A stretch of 64,000 bases of DNA from Prorocentrum cordatum (GCA_963575745.1 CAUYUJ010000181.1:144207-208206); one strand, 5' to 3'. Counted from the first letter of the stretch, positions 23,465 to 34,285 are shown. Notes: generated by a model not told the origin, from the letters alone. A program made the numbers and translations.

Positions 23465-24320
23465 GATCAAAACGTAGCATGGCATAGCATGACGTGGCGA
23501 CGCCCCAACGGGGGGGGCTTCTGCGGCCCAACAATTCAACGAATCGGCACCGAATGTGATCACTTCCGAGGATTTTCGGGAGGCCATGTTCTAGGTTTTG
23601 GGGTCTTCTTGGAAGGACCGAAAACCATGCCGTGGCATGGCACGGAAAATGACGACGCCAGCGCTGCAGTGGGAGCACGATTCGGGACGAGCGGAAATGC
23701 GATAATGAGGCCAGCGCTGGAGCGGGAGCACGCGTCGGAACGAGCGGTAGCCCGAAACTGAAGCCAGCGCTTCAGTGAGAGCAGCACTTGAAACGAAGGA
23801 CGCGTAGCCTGACATAGCATGGCGTGGCGACGCCCCAGTGGGGGGGGGTTCGGCGGCCCTGAAAACCAACGAATCGGCACCGAATGTGTAATCACTTCCG
23901 GTTTTGTTTTCGGGGGGCATTTTCTGGATTTTGGTGCCGATTTGGAAAGATCGAAAACCAACCCGTGGCATGGCGATGGAAATCCGCCGATCCGGCGTGT
24001 GAGTTTCTGAGAGCGTGGACTTGAGCTCGCTCAAGCTTCGCTCTGCAGGGGGGGGGGGGGGTACACGTTATTTCCGACGTCATTTCCGACGTTTTTCGGT
24101 AAAGGGGGATATTTCCGACGTCATTTCCGACGTTTTTCGGTACCCGGGGAGAGGGGGGTATAGAAAACTCCACTTCCGGAGCCACCCCGGATCGGCGGCA
24201 CTGGCCGGAGGCCAGCCCAATAATGACGCCAGCGCTGCAGCGGGAGCACGATTCAGAATGAGCGGTAGCCCGAAAATGATGCCAACGCTTCAGCGAAAGC
24301 AGCATATTGAAAGAGAAAAC
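23465..24320 (+). repeat. cluster of duplicated dispersed repeats
   Basis: Three repeats interleave. First, a segment of about 165 bp (23475-23640) with CGAATCGGCACCGAATGTG and GGAAGGACCGAAAACCA recurs at 23815-23975. Second, units of about 57 bp with GCCAGCGCTGCAG.GGGAGCA occur at 23655-23800 and 24222-24310. Third, a 33-bp word with TTTCCGACGTCATTTCCGAC occurs at about 24068 and 24110. No gene is present. Confidence 0.8.
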
Positions 24321-24344
24321 CAAAGCAAATACACTTGAGAAAAC

Positions 24345-24640
24345 CCCAATCAGCGGATGATTTGAAAATTGATACTATGGATCGTGAGATCGATTGTAAG
24401 ATCGAGAATGAGATCGATAGTGGAATCGATCGTGAGGACGATTGTAACGTCGATCGTGAGACCGAGAGTGACATCGATTCAATGAGACCGAGAGTGAGAT
24501 CGATCGCGAGATCGTTCATGCGATCTCTAGTGAGATCGCTTGTGAAATTGATAGTGAGATCGATTGTGAGATCGATGGTGAGATCGATCGAGAAGTCGGT
24601 AATGAGATCGATGGTGAGACCGATCGATAAGATATTGACC
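24345..24640 (+). repeat. degenerate 12-bp tandem repeat rich in GATCGAT
   Basis: Units of the form GTGAGATCGATN recur at 12-bp spacing, with drift to GAATGAGATCGAT and GTGAGACCGA. The density of GATC is very high. The 12-bp period gives a Met-Arg-Ser-Ile-type translation with no gene meaning. Confidence 0.9.
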
Positions 24641-25075
24641 AGGAACCCGAGAACACGGGAACCTCGCCGCCCTCCGAAATCGGCCCAGAACCCGGAACCC
24701 GGAACCCGGGAACCCGGAACCGGGAACCTGGGAACCCAGCGTGCGATCAAAATCGGCGGGGCGCTTTCGACAAATTCTTCAACATCCGCAAGGACCCCGT
24801 CAGTGCAAGCACTGATTGGTGAGCATTGAATGAGATCCGTGATAAACTCGACAGTGAGATCGGTAGTGAGATCTTCAACCATCGGCCTGGAACCAATGAT
24901 CAGGAACCTGGGAAACCATCAGCCCGGAACCAATGACCAGGAACCCGGGAACCCCAGAACCCGGAACCGGGAACCCAGCGTGCCACCAAAATCGGTGAGG
25001 TACTTTCGCCAACTCTAGCAACATCCGCGAGGACCCCTTCAGTGCAAGCACTGATTAAGGAAAAAACAACTCCCA
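24640..25075 (+). repeat. GGAACCCGG repeats and a 180-bp direct duplication
   Basis: GGAACCCGGGAACC words are packed at 24650-24740 and 24900-24980. A longer unit ending in CTTCAGTGCAAGCACTGATT occurs twice, ending near 24822 and 25056. TGCAAGCACTGA is common to both copies. Confidence 0.8.
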
Positions 25076-25430
25076 GGAATCCTGCGTGAGAAAATTGGGG
25101 GGTGAAAGTGGGGGTCGGGCGCAGGGTCCCGGCAATGGTGTCTTTATGGGCCATGAATGGGCGATACATCCTCGAGTGCTGCATTCGGCGGGGGAACCAA
25201 TTGAAGCTCCCCGCCTGCACCCATGCGCGAGACTTGAAGGGAAACGAAGCAAGGGGGCGGGGGGTTCGGGAAAGGCGACGAAGGCAACATGCGCTGAGGG
25301 CACAAAAAGAAAAGGTTGGAATAAACGAAAGCGGTGAGGTGAGTGTCAAACTCTGCCCAGCCAATCAGACATGCGGAACACTGCGCCTCAGTTTTGGGGA
25401 TCTTGGAGGCCAGGGCAACATGTGCATTCA
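25075..25430. other. no gene recognised
   Basis: Frames of 80-115 codons are open on both strands without a domain or bias that would allow a choice. Confidence 0.3.
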
Positions 25431-25650
25431 CACTGTGGAAAAAGCAAAATGAGAATTCACATGTTTGGAAAAAAGAGAATGTGAATTCACATTTTAGAGC
25501 AAAAGGCAAACGTGACTTCACATTTTGGAATTTTGGGTAGGAAAAAGAATGAAAGGGCCAGAATGTGAATTCACATTGTGGGGGGAAAACAAAATTTGAA
25601 TTCACATGTTGGGAAGAAGAAAAATATGAATCCACATTTTGGGAGAATCG
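25430..25650. repeat. cluster of about 7 copies of a TGTGAATTCACA palindrome
   Basis: Copies of (AA)TGTGAATTCACATT and close variants lie at about 25419, 25450, 25478, 25508, 25563, 25598 and 25628, each followed by GTTGGGAA/TTTTGGAAAA-type sequence. The 16-bp core is a perfect palindrome in two copies. Spacing is 25-55 bp. Confidence 0.85.
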
Positions 25651-26320
25651 CGGGGCCCATTCCAAATCTGTCTTGGGAATCGTTAAGTCATCGTTTGGGA
25701 ACATATGCGATCATCAGTCGCACAATCAAGACACACTTGCACTCCACTTCGCTGCCCCACGCGCAATATGCAAGAACGCCCGCACGCATGAACGATAATG
25801 GATGGACGGCGCGTGTGCCCGCGCGGGCAACGCGCGGGCACGAACGCTGGCCCTCCATGACCGCCCACATTGGATGCCAATCGTACCCGATCACATACAT
25901 GAGCGATACATTGAGCATACATGGGCCATTCTGTCCCCATTGAAGACTCCCTGTTGCAGACCCGCTCTTTCACCCTCCAAGAAAAAACAGTACGCGGAGG
26001 GGGGCCGGACATTTCCCAGACGCCACCAGGGGAGAGAGGAGGGTACTATTCATGTTGTCTAACTGCGCAAGGGGAAGAGGGGAGGGGAGGGGAGGGGAGG
26101 GAGGGCAGGGCGTAGAGGCATGGAACGGGGGAGGACGGGAGGGGGTGGGCGGGCAGGGCAGGCGAGGGAGCAGGCGCGGCAGCTCCTCCTGGCCCCATAT
26201 GTTAGCGTAGACCTCCTCTGGCGTCGGGTCCCTGTCGCCTTGCTGCGGCCGTGGCGCTCTCCGAAAAGGGCTGCGGCGGGCTGGGCGGTCGGCGAGGGCA
26301 TGGCAGGGGCGATTGTAGAG
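25650..26320. other. no gene recognised
   Basis: Short open frames occur on both strands. At 25815-25850 the GCGCGGGC/GCCCGCGC words form an inverted repeat. GGGGAGGGGAGGGG runs occupy 26070-26105. Confidence 0.3.
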
Positions 26321-26835
26321 GCCTCCTCGTCCTCCTCCTCCTCCTCCTCCTCCTCCTCCTCTTCCTCGTCGCTGGTTCTCCTCCTCCTCCTCCTCCTCCT
26401 CCTCCGCTTCCTCCTCCTCCTCCTCCTCCTCGCCCGCGATGGGGTCCGAATTGCTGGGGTCGGAGGATCGCGCCGCATCGTCGATGCATCGCCGATGCAT
26501 CGGCGATGCGTCGGCGCCAGCTCCTTCCTCAACACTCGTTTTTGTGTTTTGTTTGTTTCTCCTCTCTCTCTCCTTCCTCCTCTCCCGCCTCCTCCTCTCC
26601 TCTCCTCCTCTCCTCTCCTCCTCCCTCTCCCCTCCTCCTCCTCCCTCCCCTCCCTCCCCCTCCCCCTCCCTCCCTCCTCCTCTCTCCTCCTCCTCTCCTC
26701 TCCTCCTCCTCCTCCTCCTCCTCCTCCTCCTCCTCCCTCCCCCCTCCCCCTCCCCTCCCTCTCCTCTCCTCCTCCTCCTCCTCCTCCTCCTCCTCCTCCT
26801 CCTCCTCCTCCTCCTCCTCCTCCTCCTCGCTCGTC
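26320..26835 (-). repeat. (TCC)n/(GGA)n region
   Basis: TCC triplet runs lie at 26325-26435, 26575-26700 and 26700-26828. The 26450-26530 interval is not repetitive apart from a double CGATGCATCG word at about 26481-26502. Confidence 0.9.
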
Positions 26836-27148
26836 CTCCATCGCTTGCGCCCCTTCCCTGGGAAACAAAGGTCCTGTGGGGGAGACCACAAGGTACCAAT
26901 ACCGCTGCTCCCCGGACCTCTTCTGGGGTGCGTTCTGACCAGGATTTCGAAGCGAATCCAGCGGTGGCGACGAGGGCCTCCCAGGAGGCGGGAAAAAGGG
27001 AAAACAGGCGAAAAGGTGGAGGTATGGGAACCTTTCCCTCCTCTGACCTGTGCGGGGGAGGAGGGCGGGGCTGCAGTCGGCCTTCGCCTTCGCCGTTTGC
27101 GACGGGATCTATGTGCCTGGCCCGTCCTGGGCCCAGGGATGTGTACTC
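26835..27148. other. no gene recognised
   Basis: A G+C-rich spacer with no domain in any frame. Confidence 0.3.
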
Positions 27149-27345
27149 GAAGAAGAAAAGCGGCATACACATAAACTCTTGGCGCTCCGCGCAGATTTCT
27201 TGGATCCGCGCTGGGCCCCCCTGGCGGCGCCTCCGGCGCCGCCCCTGGCGCGCTCCGCGCGCCAGGGAGGGGGGGGGGATCCAGCGCGGATCCAAGAAAT
27301 CCGCGCGGAGCGCCGCATGTTTGTGCTCATGCCGCTTGCTTCTTC
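27148..27345. repeat. foldback (MITE-like) element, copy 2
   Basis: The left arm (from GAAGAAGAAAAGCGGCATAC) and right arm (to TGCCGCTTGCTTCTTC) are inverted repeats of about 65 bp with a few mismatches. Inner words GCGCTCCGCGC and ATTTCTTGGATCCGCGCTGG pair with their complements. It is the same family as the elements at 20930, 29431, 31479 and 56603. Confidence 0.88.
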
Positions 27346-28140
27346 TATGTATACGCCTCTCTGGCCAAGCCGGGACGCTGTAGACGCCGTCCCTGGGCCC
27401 AAGTTGGGCCAGGTCTCGGGGAGTGGATATGTACAGATCCCGTCGCCCGTCGAGTGGACTCGGAACGTGCGTCGGATCGGGCTGCATCCGCCCCGGAGTC
27501 GAAGTCAAATCGGATCGGCCGTGCCAGGACGCACACCAAGGCCATGCGAACACCGGGCCAGACTGGGCCGTCGGAGCATCGGAACCGAGCCGGATCGGGC
27601 GGGCCGAAATGGACCGTGCCTGGGAGGGAGCCTGCGCCTGCGTCCTGGGTCGTCCCGGGGGAGCTTTGAGGGCCAGCCGAGACAGGAGCGCGGCTCTCTC
27701 TCTCTCTCTCTCTCGCGTTCGTCGAGTTTGGGGGGCCTCCCGGAAGCTTTTCGTCGCCAGCTGGACTCGCCTCGTGGAACGGGTCCCCAGACATCCGCCG
27801 AGATGATTGTTTCAACCTGCGGCCCCAGAAGTCCCGACCCCTTCCCCGGGGGTGGTTTCTCGTCCTGGATATTTTTGTGAATAACGGGCCAGGAAAAACC
27901 GCCAGATTGAAAAAATCAACCCTCGGATCTCTGGGTCTGGATGGACTCGGGAGGGGCCCAGGGACCGGGGACCCATTTAGAGCGGACTCGGGCCGAGCAG
28001 TAACGCTGCCTCTGTCTATAAACTGGCCCTCCTCTGGGGGACGGCCCTTCGCGGGTGCTGTAGGTGGTGGCGCCAGGGCCGCAGAGTGGAAGACAGATCC
28101 TGGCCGACTCGGTCCTCCAATATGGCTGAATACAATCAAA
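27345..28140. other. no gene recognised; (CT)n at about 27694-27712
   Basis: The region contains CGGATCGGG..GGGCCG words and a short CT run. The frames open on either strand show no domain. Confidence 0.3.
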
Positions 28141-28940
28141 CCGTAATTAAGGATGCAAGGGCCTTGGAAGGCCATGTTGACACTTTGCGAGCAGGCCGCG
28201 GCCAGCTGAAGCGGCCAAGGATGGACCGAGGAGGCAAGGCTGCAACGGTACCCTTGGGAAGGCTGCCGCCCCTCCTTACTCTGCGGGTTGACTGTACGGC
28301 TGGATATGACTCCAATACGGCCCAACATGCCCTCCAGACAGCCCACGAAGCCCCAGCAGGGCTCCGAGAGGACCTCCAGAGGGCCAAAATCATCTGTCTC
28401 CCCTCATGGGTTTCAGAAGTGTTCGTGGTCTCGATGCTTCGGGCTTCAGGTAAAGCGCGAAAAGATTGCCACGCGACGGCCCAGGAAGGCCTCCAAGACG
28501 GCATCCGACTGCCAAAAGGTCCCTTAGCACCCAGAGGCCCCAAGAGGTCCCCGAGAGAGGCACTCGAAGCTGCCTCCGAGGGGCCCTGGAGGCTCCCAGA
28601 AGGCTCCCAGGAAGCCCCCAGAAGACCCCAAGAGGGCCCCGACACGAGGTTTCCGTTGGGTTTCCAAGACGGCTGGGGGGAACACATTGTCCAATAGCTC
28701 GGCCAAGCTTTGGTCGACCCTTTGGCCACGTCGTCTTTTCTAGAAAGACAGAGGGCGGCGATGGTTCGCCGAAGGCGTCTTCGACATACGTGTTGCAACT
28801 CAAGCGGGCAAACGTGTGAGGTGCAGTATGTGCTGTGCAATATGTGAGCATCTGTAATGCGATCACTATGGTGTAGCCTGGGCGGTGCACCACAGGGCAC
28901 CCTATTGCAGAAAGGGCGCCCACCATAGAGCACCACGCGG
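28140..28940. other. no gene recognised; internally repetitive G+C-rich block
   Basis: A minus-strand frame of about 260 codons is open through this block. Its middle part is a degenerate Leu/Gly/Ser/Trp repeat driven by GAGGC.CCC.GAAGG DNA words at 28530-28650. I treat it as repeat-derived rather than a protein gene. Confidence 0.35.
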
Positions 28941-29340
28941 CATCAACGGCGCAAACGCGTGGCGGCGAGCCGAAAAAAACACGCCCAACGGCTTCGAAAC
29001 CACATCCGACTCACGAACTCCTTCAACCAATGTTTGGATAATCGATGGCAACGTGAACAAAAGAGAGAGAGAGAGAGAGAGAGAAGGGAGATGAGGGGTG
29101 GGGGAGAAGGAGGATCAGCAGGAGCAGCAGCAACGAGGCAGCAGCACAGGGGACGAGCAGGAGGCGAAGCACGAGGAACAGACTTAAGGAGAATGGACGA
29201 GGAGCACGAGGAGAAAACAAGGGATGAGGAAGTCTCCTGCTGTCGCCACCACGGCCGCGGCAGGCGGCCAGCGGCCAGCAGACCGGGGCATGCAGGAGCA
29301 CGGCTCGCGGAGGGGTCGCCGAGCTGCGGCAGGAGAGGCA
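28940..29340. other. no gene recognised; (GA)n at about 29061-29084
   Basis: A GA microsatellite is followed by GAGGAGCAGCAG-type sequence. There is no supported gene. Confidence 0.35.
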
Positions 29341-29455
29341 GGATGAACAGGGGAACAAGAAGTGGCATGAACACATGACATGAATAGGGGAACAATAAGT
29401 GAATAGGGGAACAAGAAGTGACATGAATAGGGGAACAAGAAGTGGCATGAACATA
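29340..29455 (+). repeat. short tandem repeat derived from a foldback-element end
   Basis: The words GGGGAACAAGAAGTGGCATGA and close variants occur about five times. The last copy runs directly into the left arm of foldback element copy 3, so the unit appears to be the outer end of that element. Confidence 0.75.
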
Positions 29456-29590
29456 AAAGCTCGGAGGTCCGCGCGGATTCCTCGGCTCGGCGCTGGATCC
29501 CCCTCCCTGGCGCGCGGAGCGCGCCAAGGGTGGCGCTGGAGGCGCCGCCGGGGGGCCCCAGCGCCGATCCGAGAAATCCTCTGTTCCCCT
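29431..29590. repeat. foldback (MITE-like) element, copy 3, right arm truncated
   Basis: The left arm with AAGCTCGGAGGTCCGCGCGG matches copies 1 and 2. The right arm stops after CCGATCCGAGAAATCC, missing its outer part. Confidence 0.82.
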
Positions 29591-29647
29591 AATGAAGAGC
29601 AGCATCGGGGGAACGAGGGGGACCGGGGGAAGGCGAGGAGGACACGG

Positions 29648-29678
<31 letters not shown>

Positions 29679-29699
29679 CGACAAGCAGGAGCAGAGGCT

Positions 29700-31152
29700 C
29701 ATTCTCCCGCCCCTCGCCCGCGGGGCCGGCCCGTTTCGCACGGGCCCCGCGAGGCCGCCGCAGCGGCGCGGCCTCCCCTCCCGGCCCCAGCCTCCGGCCC
29801 GCCGCGAGGCCCTGCGCGATGCACACGTGCTGGTCCCACGTGCTCTTGAGGGGGTGGTAGGCCGCCCACCGCTGGTCGGTGCAGCCGTGGTCGGCGCGGT
29901 GGCAGCTCTTGTCGCTCACCAGGAAGAGGTCCTCCACGGAGCCGACCCCGAGGAGGTCGAGGCAGTGCTCCGCGAAGTAGTCCTCGCTCCACCCCGCCCA
30001 CGGCAGCTCGTGGTAGCAGAGCTGGATGCCAGCCGTGTAGGCCCTCAGCGCGGGCAGCGAGAGCACCTCGACGGCCCCCAGGAAGTGGAACTCCGCGCCG
30101 AAGCAGTCAGCGTTGCGGACGTACAGCAGGAGCGATGCGTCGAAGGCTGCCAGGTGGGAGCGGAGGCGCCCAGCCAGGACCACCGCGTCTGGGTCGACCT
30201 TGACGGTCCAGGCTCTCGCGGCCGTGCGGGGGTCTGCGGCGACCTCCTTCCAGAGCCGCACCCACGTGGGAGTGTTGAGCCACGAGTTGGTGGTCTGCCC
30301 GTCCTCGGCGTAGTGGCCCTTCGCGTGCGGCATCGGCAGATCTGGCACGGCGGATGTGGTCACCACTCTGCCGAGTGGCGTGGTTCCCAGTGTCAGGTTC
30401 CTCGAGCCGCTGCTGTAGACGCCGAAGTCGTCGCAGCCGAAAACGCCGACGCCCTGACGGAGCTGCGCCGACAGCAAGGCCTGCTCCGCGCCGCTGGGCC
30501 ACATGAGGCAGAAGCAGAAGAGCGTGCCCGAGACGACCGTGGCACGGCTCTCCGGAGGGCCCTGTGGCCCCCCGTCGCTCGCCATGGGGCCGATGCTCGT
30601 CGCTGCTGCCTTGGCGGTAGCGTTGCGCGGCAGTCTGTAGCCTCCCCAGGCGGCCAGCGTGGTCGTGGTGGTCGTCGTCGAGGCCCGCGTGGACGCAGTG
30701 CTAGTTGACTGCGCAGACGCAGTGCCAGTGTGCTCCTTCGCCTCGGCGCGCGCGGCGAGCGCCGTTGGTGCCACCGCCTCGGGGCGCTTCTCTCGGCTGT
30801 GCACGGCGGTGGCCTCCACGGCTTGACTGCCGGGTGGCATCACACAGAGCCTGCCGTGACCTGGCCCTTGTCGTGCGCACGCGTCCAGAGCAATGATCGT
30901 GGCCGTGGCCGCCGCCAGGAGGAGCCCTGCAGCGGTCCAGGCAACGCACCGCCGCCGAGACGCATCCCTGCTGGCCTTCACGTCGCTGGGAGGCGCGACT
31001 TCGAAGCCGTCGCCGATCGGCTCGTCGTAGAGCGGCGCGCGTGAGGTGACGAGCTCCTCAAGCAGCTCGTCCTCCTCGTCCTGCGGCAGCTCGGTGTAGA
31101 AGTGGGGCGCGGGCTGGCTCACCCCGGGGCGGATGGCATCAGCGTGCGGCAT
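29700..31152 (-). CDS. type II membrane protein with glycosyltransferase-like domain
   Basis: The first ATG of the frame is at 31150-31152. The protein opens with an acidic cytosolic tail, has one membrane segment (WTAAGLLLAAATATIIAL, about residues 72-90), then a Thr-rich stalk (AST then TTTTTT) and a globular part. That part contains FCFCLMWPSGAEQALL, WTVKVDPDAVVL, GWSEDYFAEHCLDLLGV and an HPLKSTW motif with several Cys. The order of a DPD strand motif followed by W.ED...CL is reminiscent of inverting Golgi glycosyltransferases (GT31-like), which is my inference. It reads in one frame with no visible intron. The 3' end is uncertain because the frame runs on past about 29700 through low-complexity and foldback DNA. 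An SL-like word lies 71 bp upstream. Confidence 0.65.
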
Positions 31153-31222
31153 GGCCCATGGCGTGGCGGCGCGCGGCGGCCACAAACGGCCGGCGGGGTC
31201 CAGCGCGGAGCCAGGGACGTGC

Positions 31223-31241
31223 GCGAGCCATCGGCTACGGA
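31223..31241 (-). other. possible relic of a dinoflagellate spliced leader
   Basis: On the minus strand TCCGTAGCC is followed two bases later by TGGCTC, which matches the two ends of the dinoflagellate SL with a short internal change. It lies 71 bp before the ATG of the intronless membrane-protein gene. The match is imperfect and could be chance. Confidence 0.3.
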
Positions 31242-31479
31242 GGAGGACGACGAGAAAGGGAGCCTCCCCCCGTTCATGGCCCCACCAGGTGCCGCGTTAT
31301 ACCCCCTTCCCCCACCTCCCCTCCGCCCTCTCCCCTGGGAGGGGAGCGCGGAGAGGGGACGTACGAAGCGCCCCTCTTTCGGCGTCCTCGGCCGCTGGTC
31401 ACAGGTCGTGCTGCCGCCACTGGGCCAAGTCCTTCCTTCCTCCGAGCCTGCAAGATCTACGCGGCGGACACGAACCTTA
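31242..31479. other. upstream region of the membrane-protein gene
   Basis: A C/T-rich stretch on the plus strand with CCCCTTCCCCCACCTCCCC and GGGAGGGGAGCG words. No gene is recognised. Confidence 0.3.
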
Positions 31480-31665
31480 GAAGAACGAGCAGCGTAAACA
31501 TACGCTTTTGGCGCTTCTCTCGGATTTCTCGGATCAGCGCTGGACCCCCCTCCCTGGCGCGCGGAGCGCGCCAGCGCCGCCAAGGGAACCCAGCGCGGAT
31601 CCAAGAAATCCGCGCGAAGCGCCACACAGTTCATGGTTATGGCGTTGTTTCTTCTTCGAGACCTG
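31479..31665. repeat. foldback (MITE-like) element, copy 4
   Basis: The left arm (TTTTGGCGCTTCTCTCGGAT) and right arm (ATCCGCGCGAAGCGCCACA) are inverted, and the outer ends AGAAGAACGAG and TTTCTTCTTCG pair. It has the same family features as copies 1-3. Confidence 0.85.
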
Positions 31666-31945
31666 CTTTCCTCCCCTCCTCCCAGCGCCAGAACCCCCGA
31701 CTGCAGCGCGGTAAGGGGGCAGAGGGAGGGTGCAGAACACAGGGGGAGGCGGGAGGGCGAGGAGAGGGGAAGCACCACGCGAGCCACGCGAGGCGGGAAG
31801 GTGAGGCGAGGAAAGGTGGGAGAGCGGATCTGTATTTAGGTCGTGCATTTCCTCCTACAAGAAGATTTTGGAAGACAGCTGTACAAGCCACCCAAACATT
31901 TCAAATGTTGTCAAACGTAATTGAAAACACCGCCCCCAGAATATA
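31665..31945. other. spacer, no gene recognised
   Basis: G-rich GAGGCGGGAGGGCGAGG-type sequence followed by an A+T-richer stretch from 31840. Confidence 0.35.
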
Positions 31946-34285
31946 TTTCCCAACCAACCTGTTGTTGGGTCCTCGCATTGAACACAAGGTCCCGCGTTCC
32001 TCCTTCCTCCTTCCTCCTTCCTTCCTTCCTTCCTCCGCCTTCTCTCCATCCCTTCTCCCATTCCTGCCTTTGTCGCCCCCGCCCAGCACTCGTTTCGCGC
32101 CCCCACAGGGAGCTCCACCGAAGGCCTGAGTCGCTGCGCTCGCATGCGCCCACCGCACCCACTTCGGCACACCCCATCACATGCTTCGTGGCCCTATAGG
32201 GAGGTCCACCGAAGGCCCCAGTGGCTGCGTTCGCATGCGCCCACCGCACTCATTTTGGCACACCCTCATAAGTTCCGTGGCCCCATGGGGAGCTCCACCG
32301 ACGGACCTAGCGGCTGCGTTCGCATGCGAACGCCGCACCCATTTTGGCACACCCCTCACACGTTTCGCGCCCCCTCGGGAGCTACACCGACGGCCCCAAT
32401 GACTGCGCGCGCATGCGCCCAACGCACCGCGCCCATGTTTGGCACGCCCCACGCACACGTTTCGTGGCCCATGGGGAACTCCATCGACGGCCCGCGTGGC
32501 TGCGTCGCATGCGCCCACCGCACCCATCTTGGCACAGCCCGCACACGTTTCGTGGAGCTCCACCGAGGGCCCCAGTGGTTGCGTTCGAATGCGCCCACAG
32601 CACACATCCTGGCACACCCCTCACACGCTCCGTGGCCCCATGAGGAGCTCCATCGACGGCCCCAGTGGCAGCGATCCCATGCGCCCACCGCGCCCATTTT
32701 GGCACACCCCTCATACGCTCCGTGGCCCCATAGGGAGTTCCACCGACGGCCACAGTGGCTGCACTCGCACGCGCCCACCGCACCCATTTTCGGCACACCC
32801 CTCACATGCTTCGTGGCCCCACAGAAAGCTCCATCGACGGCCCAATGGCTGCGTTCGCACGCGCCCACAACACCCATGGTGGCACATCTCTCACACGCTT
32901 CGCTGCCCTATAGGTAGCGCCACCGACGGCAACATTGTCTGCGTTCGCATGCGCCCACCGCCGTTCGCATGCGCCCACCGCACCCATTTTGGCACACACA
33001 CACACACACATACATGCACCTCGTACGTTTCGCGGCCCCTTCGGGAGTTCCAACGACGGTCCAAATGCCAGCTATCGCATGCGCCCGCCGCATCAATTTT
33101 GGCACACCCCTCACACGTTTCGTGGCCCCACAGGGAGCTCCACCGACGGCCTCAGTGGCTGCGTTCGAATGCGCCCACAGCGCTCATCCTGGCACACCCT
33201 TCGCCGGTTACGTGGCCCCACAGGGAGCTTCACCGAAGGTCCACATGCCAGCGATCGCATGCGCCCACCGCGCCCATTTTGGCACACCCCTCACACGTTT
33301 CTTGGCCACACAGGGAGCTCCACCGTCGGCCCCAGTGGCTGCCCACCGCGCCCATTTTGGCACACCCCTCACACGTTTCGTGACCCCACAGGGAGCTCCA
33401 CCGACCGCCCCAGTGGCTGCGCTCGCATGCGCCCACCGCACCCATTTTGGTAACCCCTTCCACGCTTCGTGGCCCGATAGGGAGCTCGATCGACACCCCA
33501 CTGGCTTCACTCGCATGCGCTCACCGCGCCCACGTTGGCACACCTCGCATACGCTTCGTGGCCCCACAGGGGGCTCCACCCATGGTCCACATGCCAGCGA
33601 TCGGATGCGCCCACCGCACCTATTTTGGCACACACTCCGCACGAGTTGCGTGGCTCCACAGGAAGCTCCACGGACGGCCTCCGTGGCTGCGTTCGCATGC
33701 GCCCACCGCACCCATCTTGGCACACCCCTCGCACGTGTCGTGGCCCCCAAAGGGAGCTCCACCGACGGCCCCAGTGGCTGCGTTCGCATGCGCCCACCGC
33801 GCCCATTTTGGCACACCCCTCATACGCTTCGCGGCCCCACAGGGAGCACCACCGACGGCCCCAGTGGCTGCGTTCGCATGCGCCCACCGCGCCCATTTTG
33901 GCACACCCCTCATACGCTTCGCGGCCCCATAGGGAGCACCACCGACGGCCCCAGTGGCTGCGTTCGCATGCGCCCACCGCGCCCATTTTGGCACACCCCT
34001 CACTCGTTTCGTGGCCCCACAGGGAGCACCACCGACGGCCCCAATTCGCATGCGCCCGCCGCACTCATGTTGGCACACCCCTCACTCGTTTCGTGGCCCT
34101 ACAGGGAGCACCACCGACGGCCCCAATGGCTGCTTTCGCATGCGCCCGCCGCACTCAATTCTGGCAAATCCCTCACACGCTTCGTGGCCCATTGGGAGCT
34201 CTTCCGAATGCGGTGCATACATCGACGGTGCTCACGACTGCAGATGGTTGGGTCTTTCGCCAGGCTATTTTTTCTGCGGGCGTTG
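31945..34285 (+). repeat. composite minisatellite element, copy 3 (largest)
   Basis: The leader is at 31950-31997 (CAACCTGTTGTTGGGTCCTC), followed by a TTCC-rich tract, then about 23 units of 85-93 bp (about 32095-34200), then the trailer with GCAGATGGTTGGGTCTTTCG near 34235-34260. Units resemble those of copy 2 but many read CCGACGGCCCCAGTGGCTGC and CCATTTTGGCACACCCCTCA. A CA microsatellite interrupts one unit at about 32994-33012. Confidence 0.9.

Noticed and set aside
25430-25650. CRISPR-like spacing of palindromes
   Set aside because: Repeats are variable, spacers are A/G-rich linkers of unequal length, there are no cas genes, and the context is eukaryotic.
28140-28936. A 266-codon minus-strand frame as a gene
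   Set aside because: Its centre is a degenerate repeat driven by DNA words and the other strand is open as well.
32095-34200. CCATTTTGGCA in the minisatellite resembles the middle of the spliced leader
   Set aside because: Only ten bases match, the flanks differ, the related arrays have CCATTTCGGCA, and there is no splice donor after it as in SL RNA genes.
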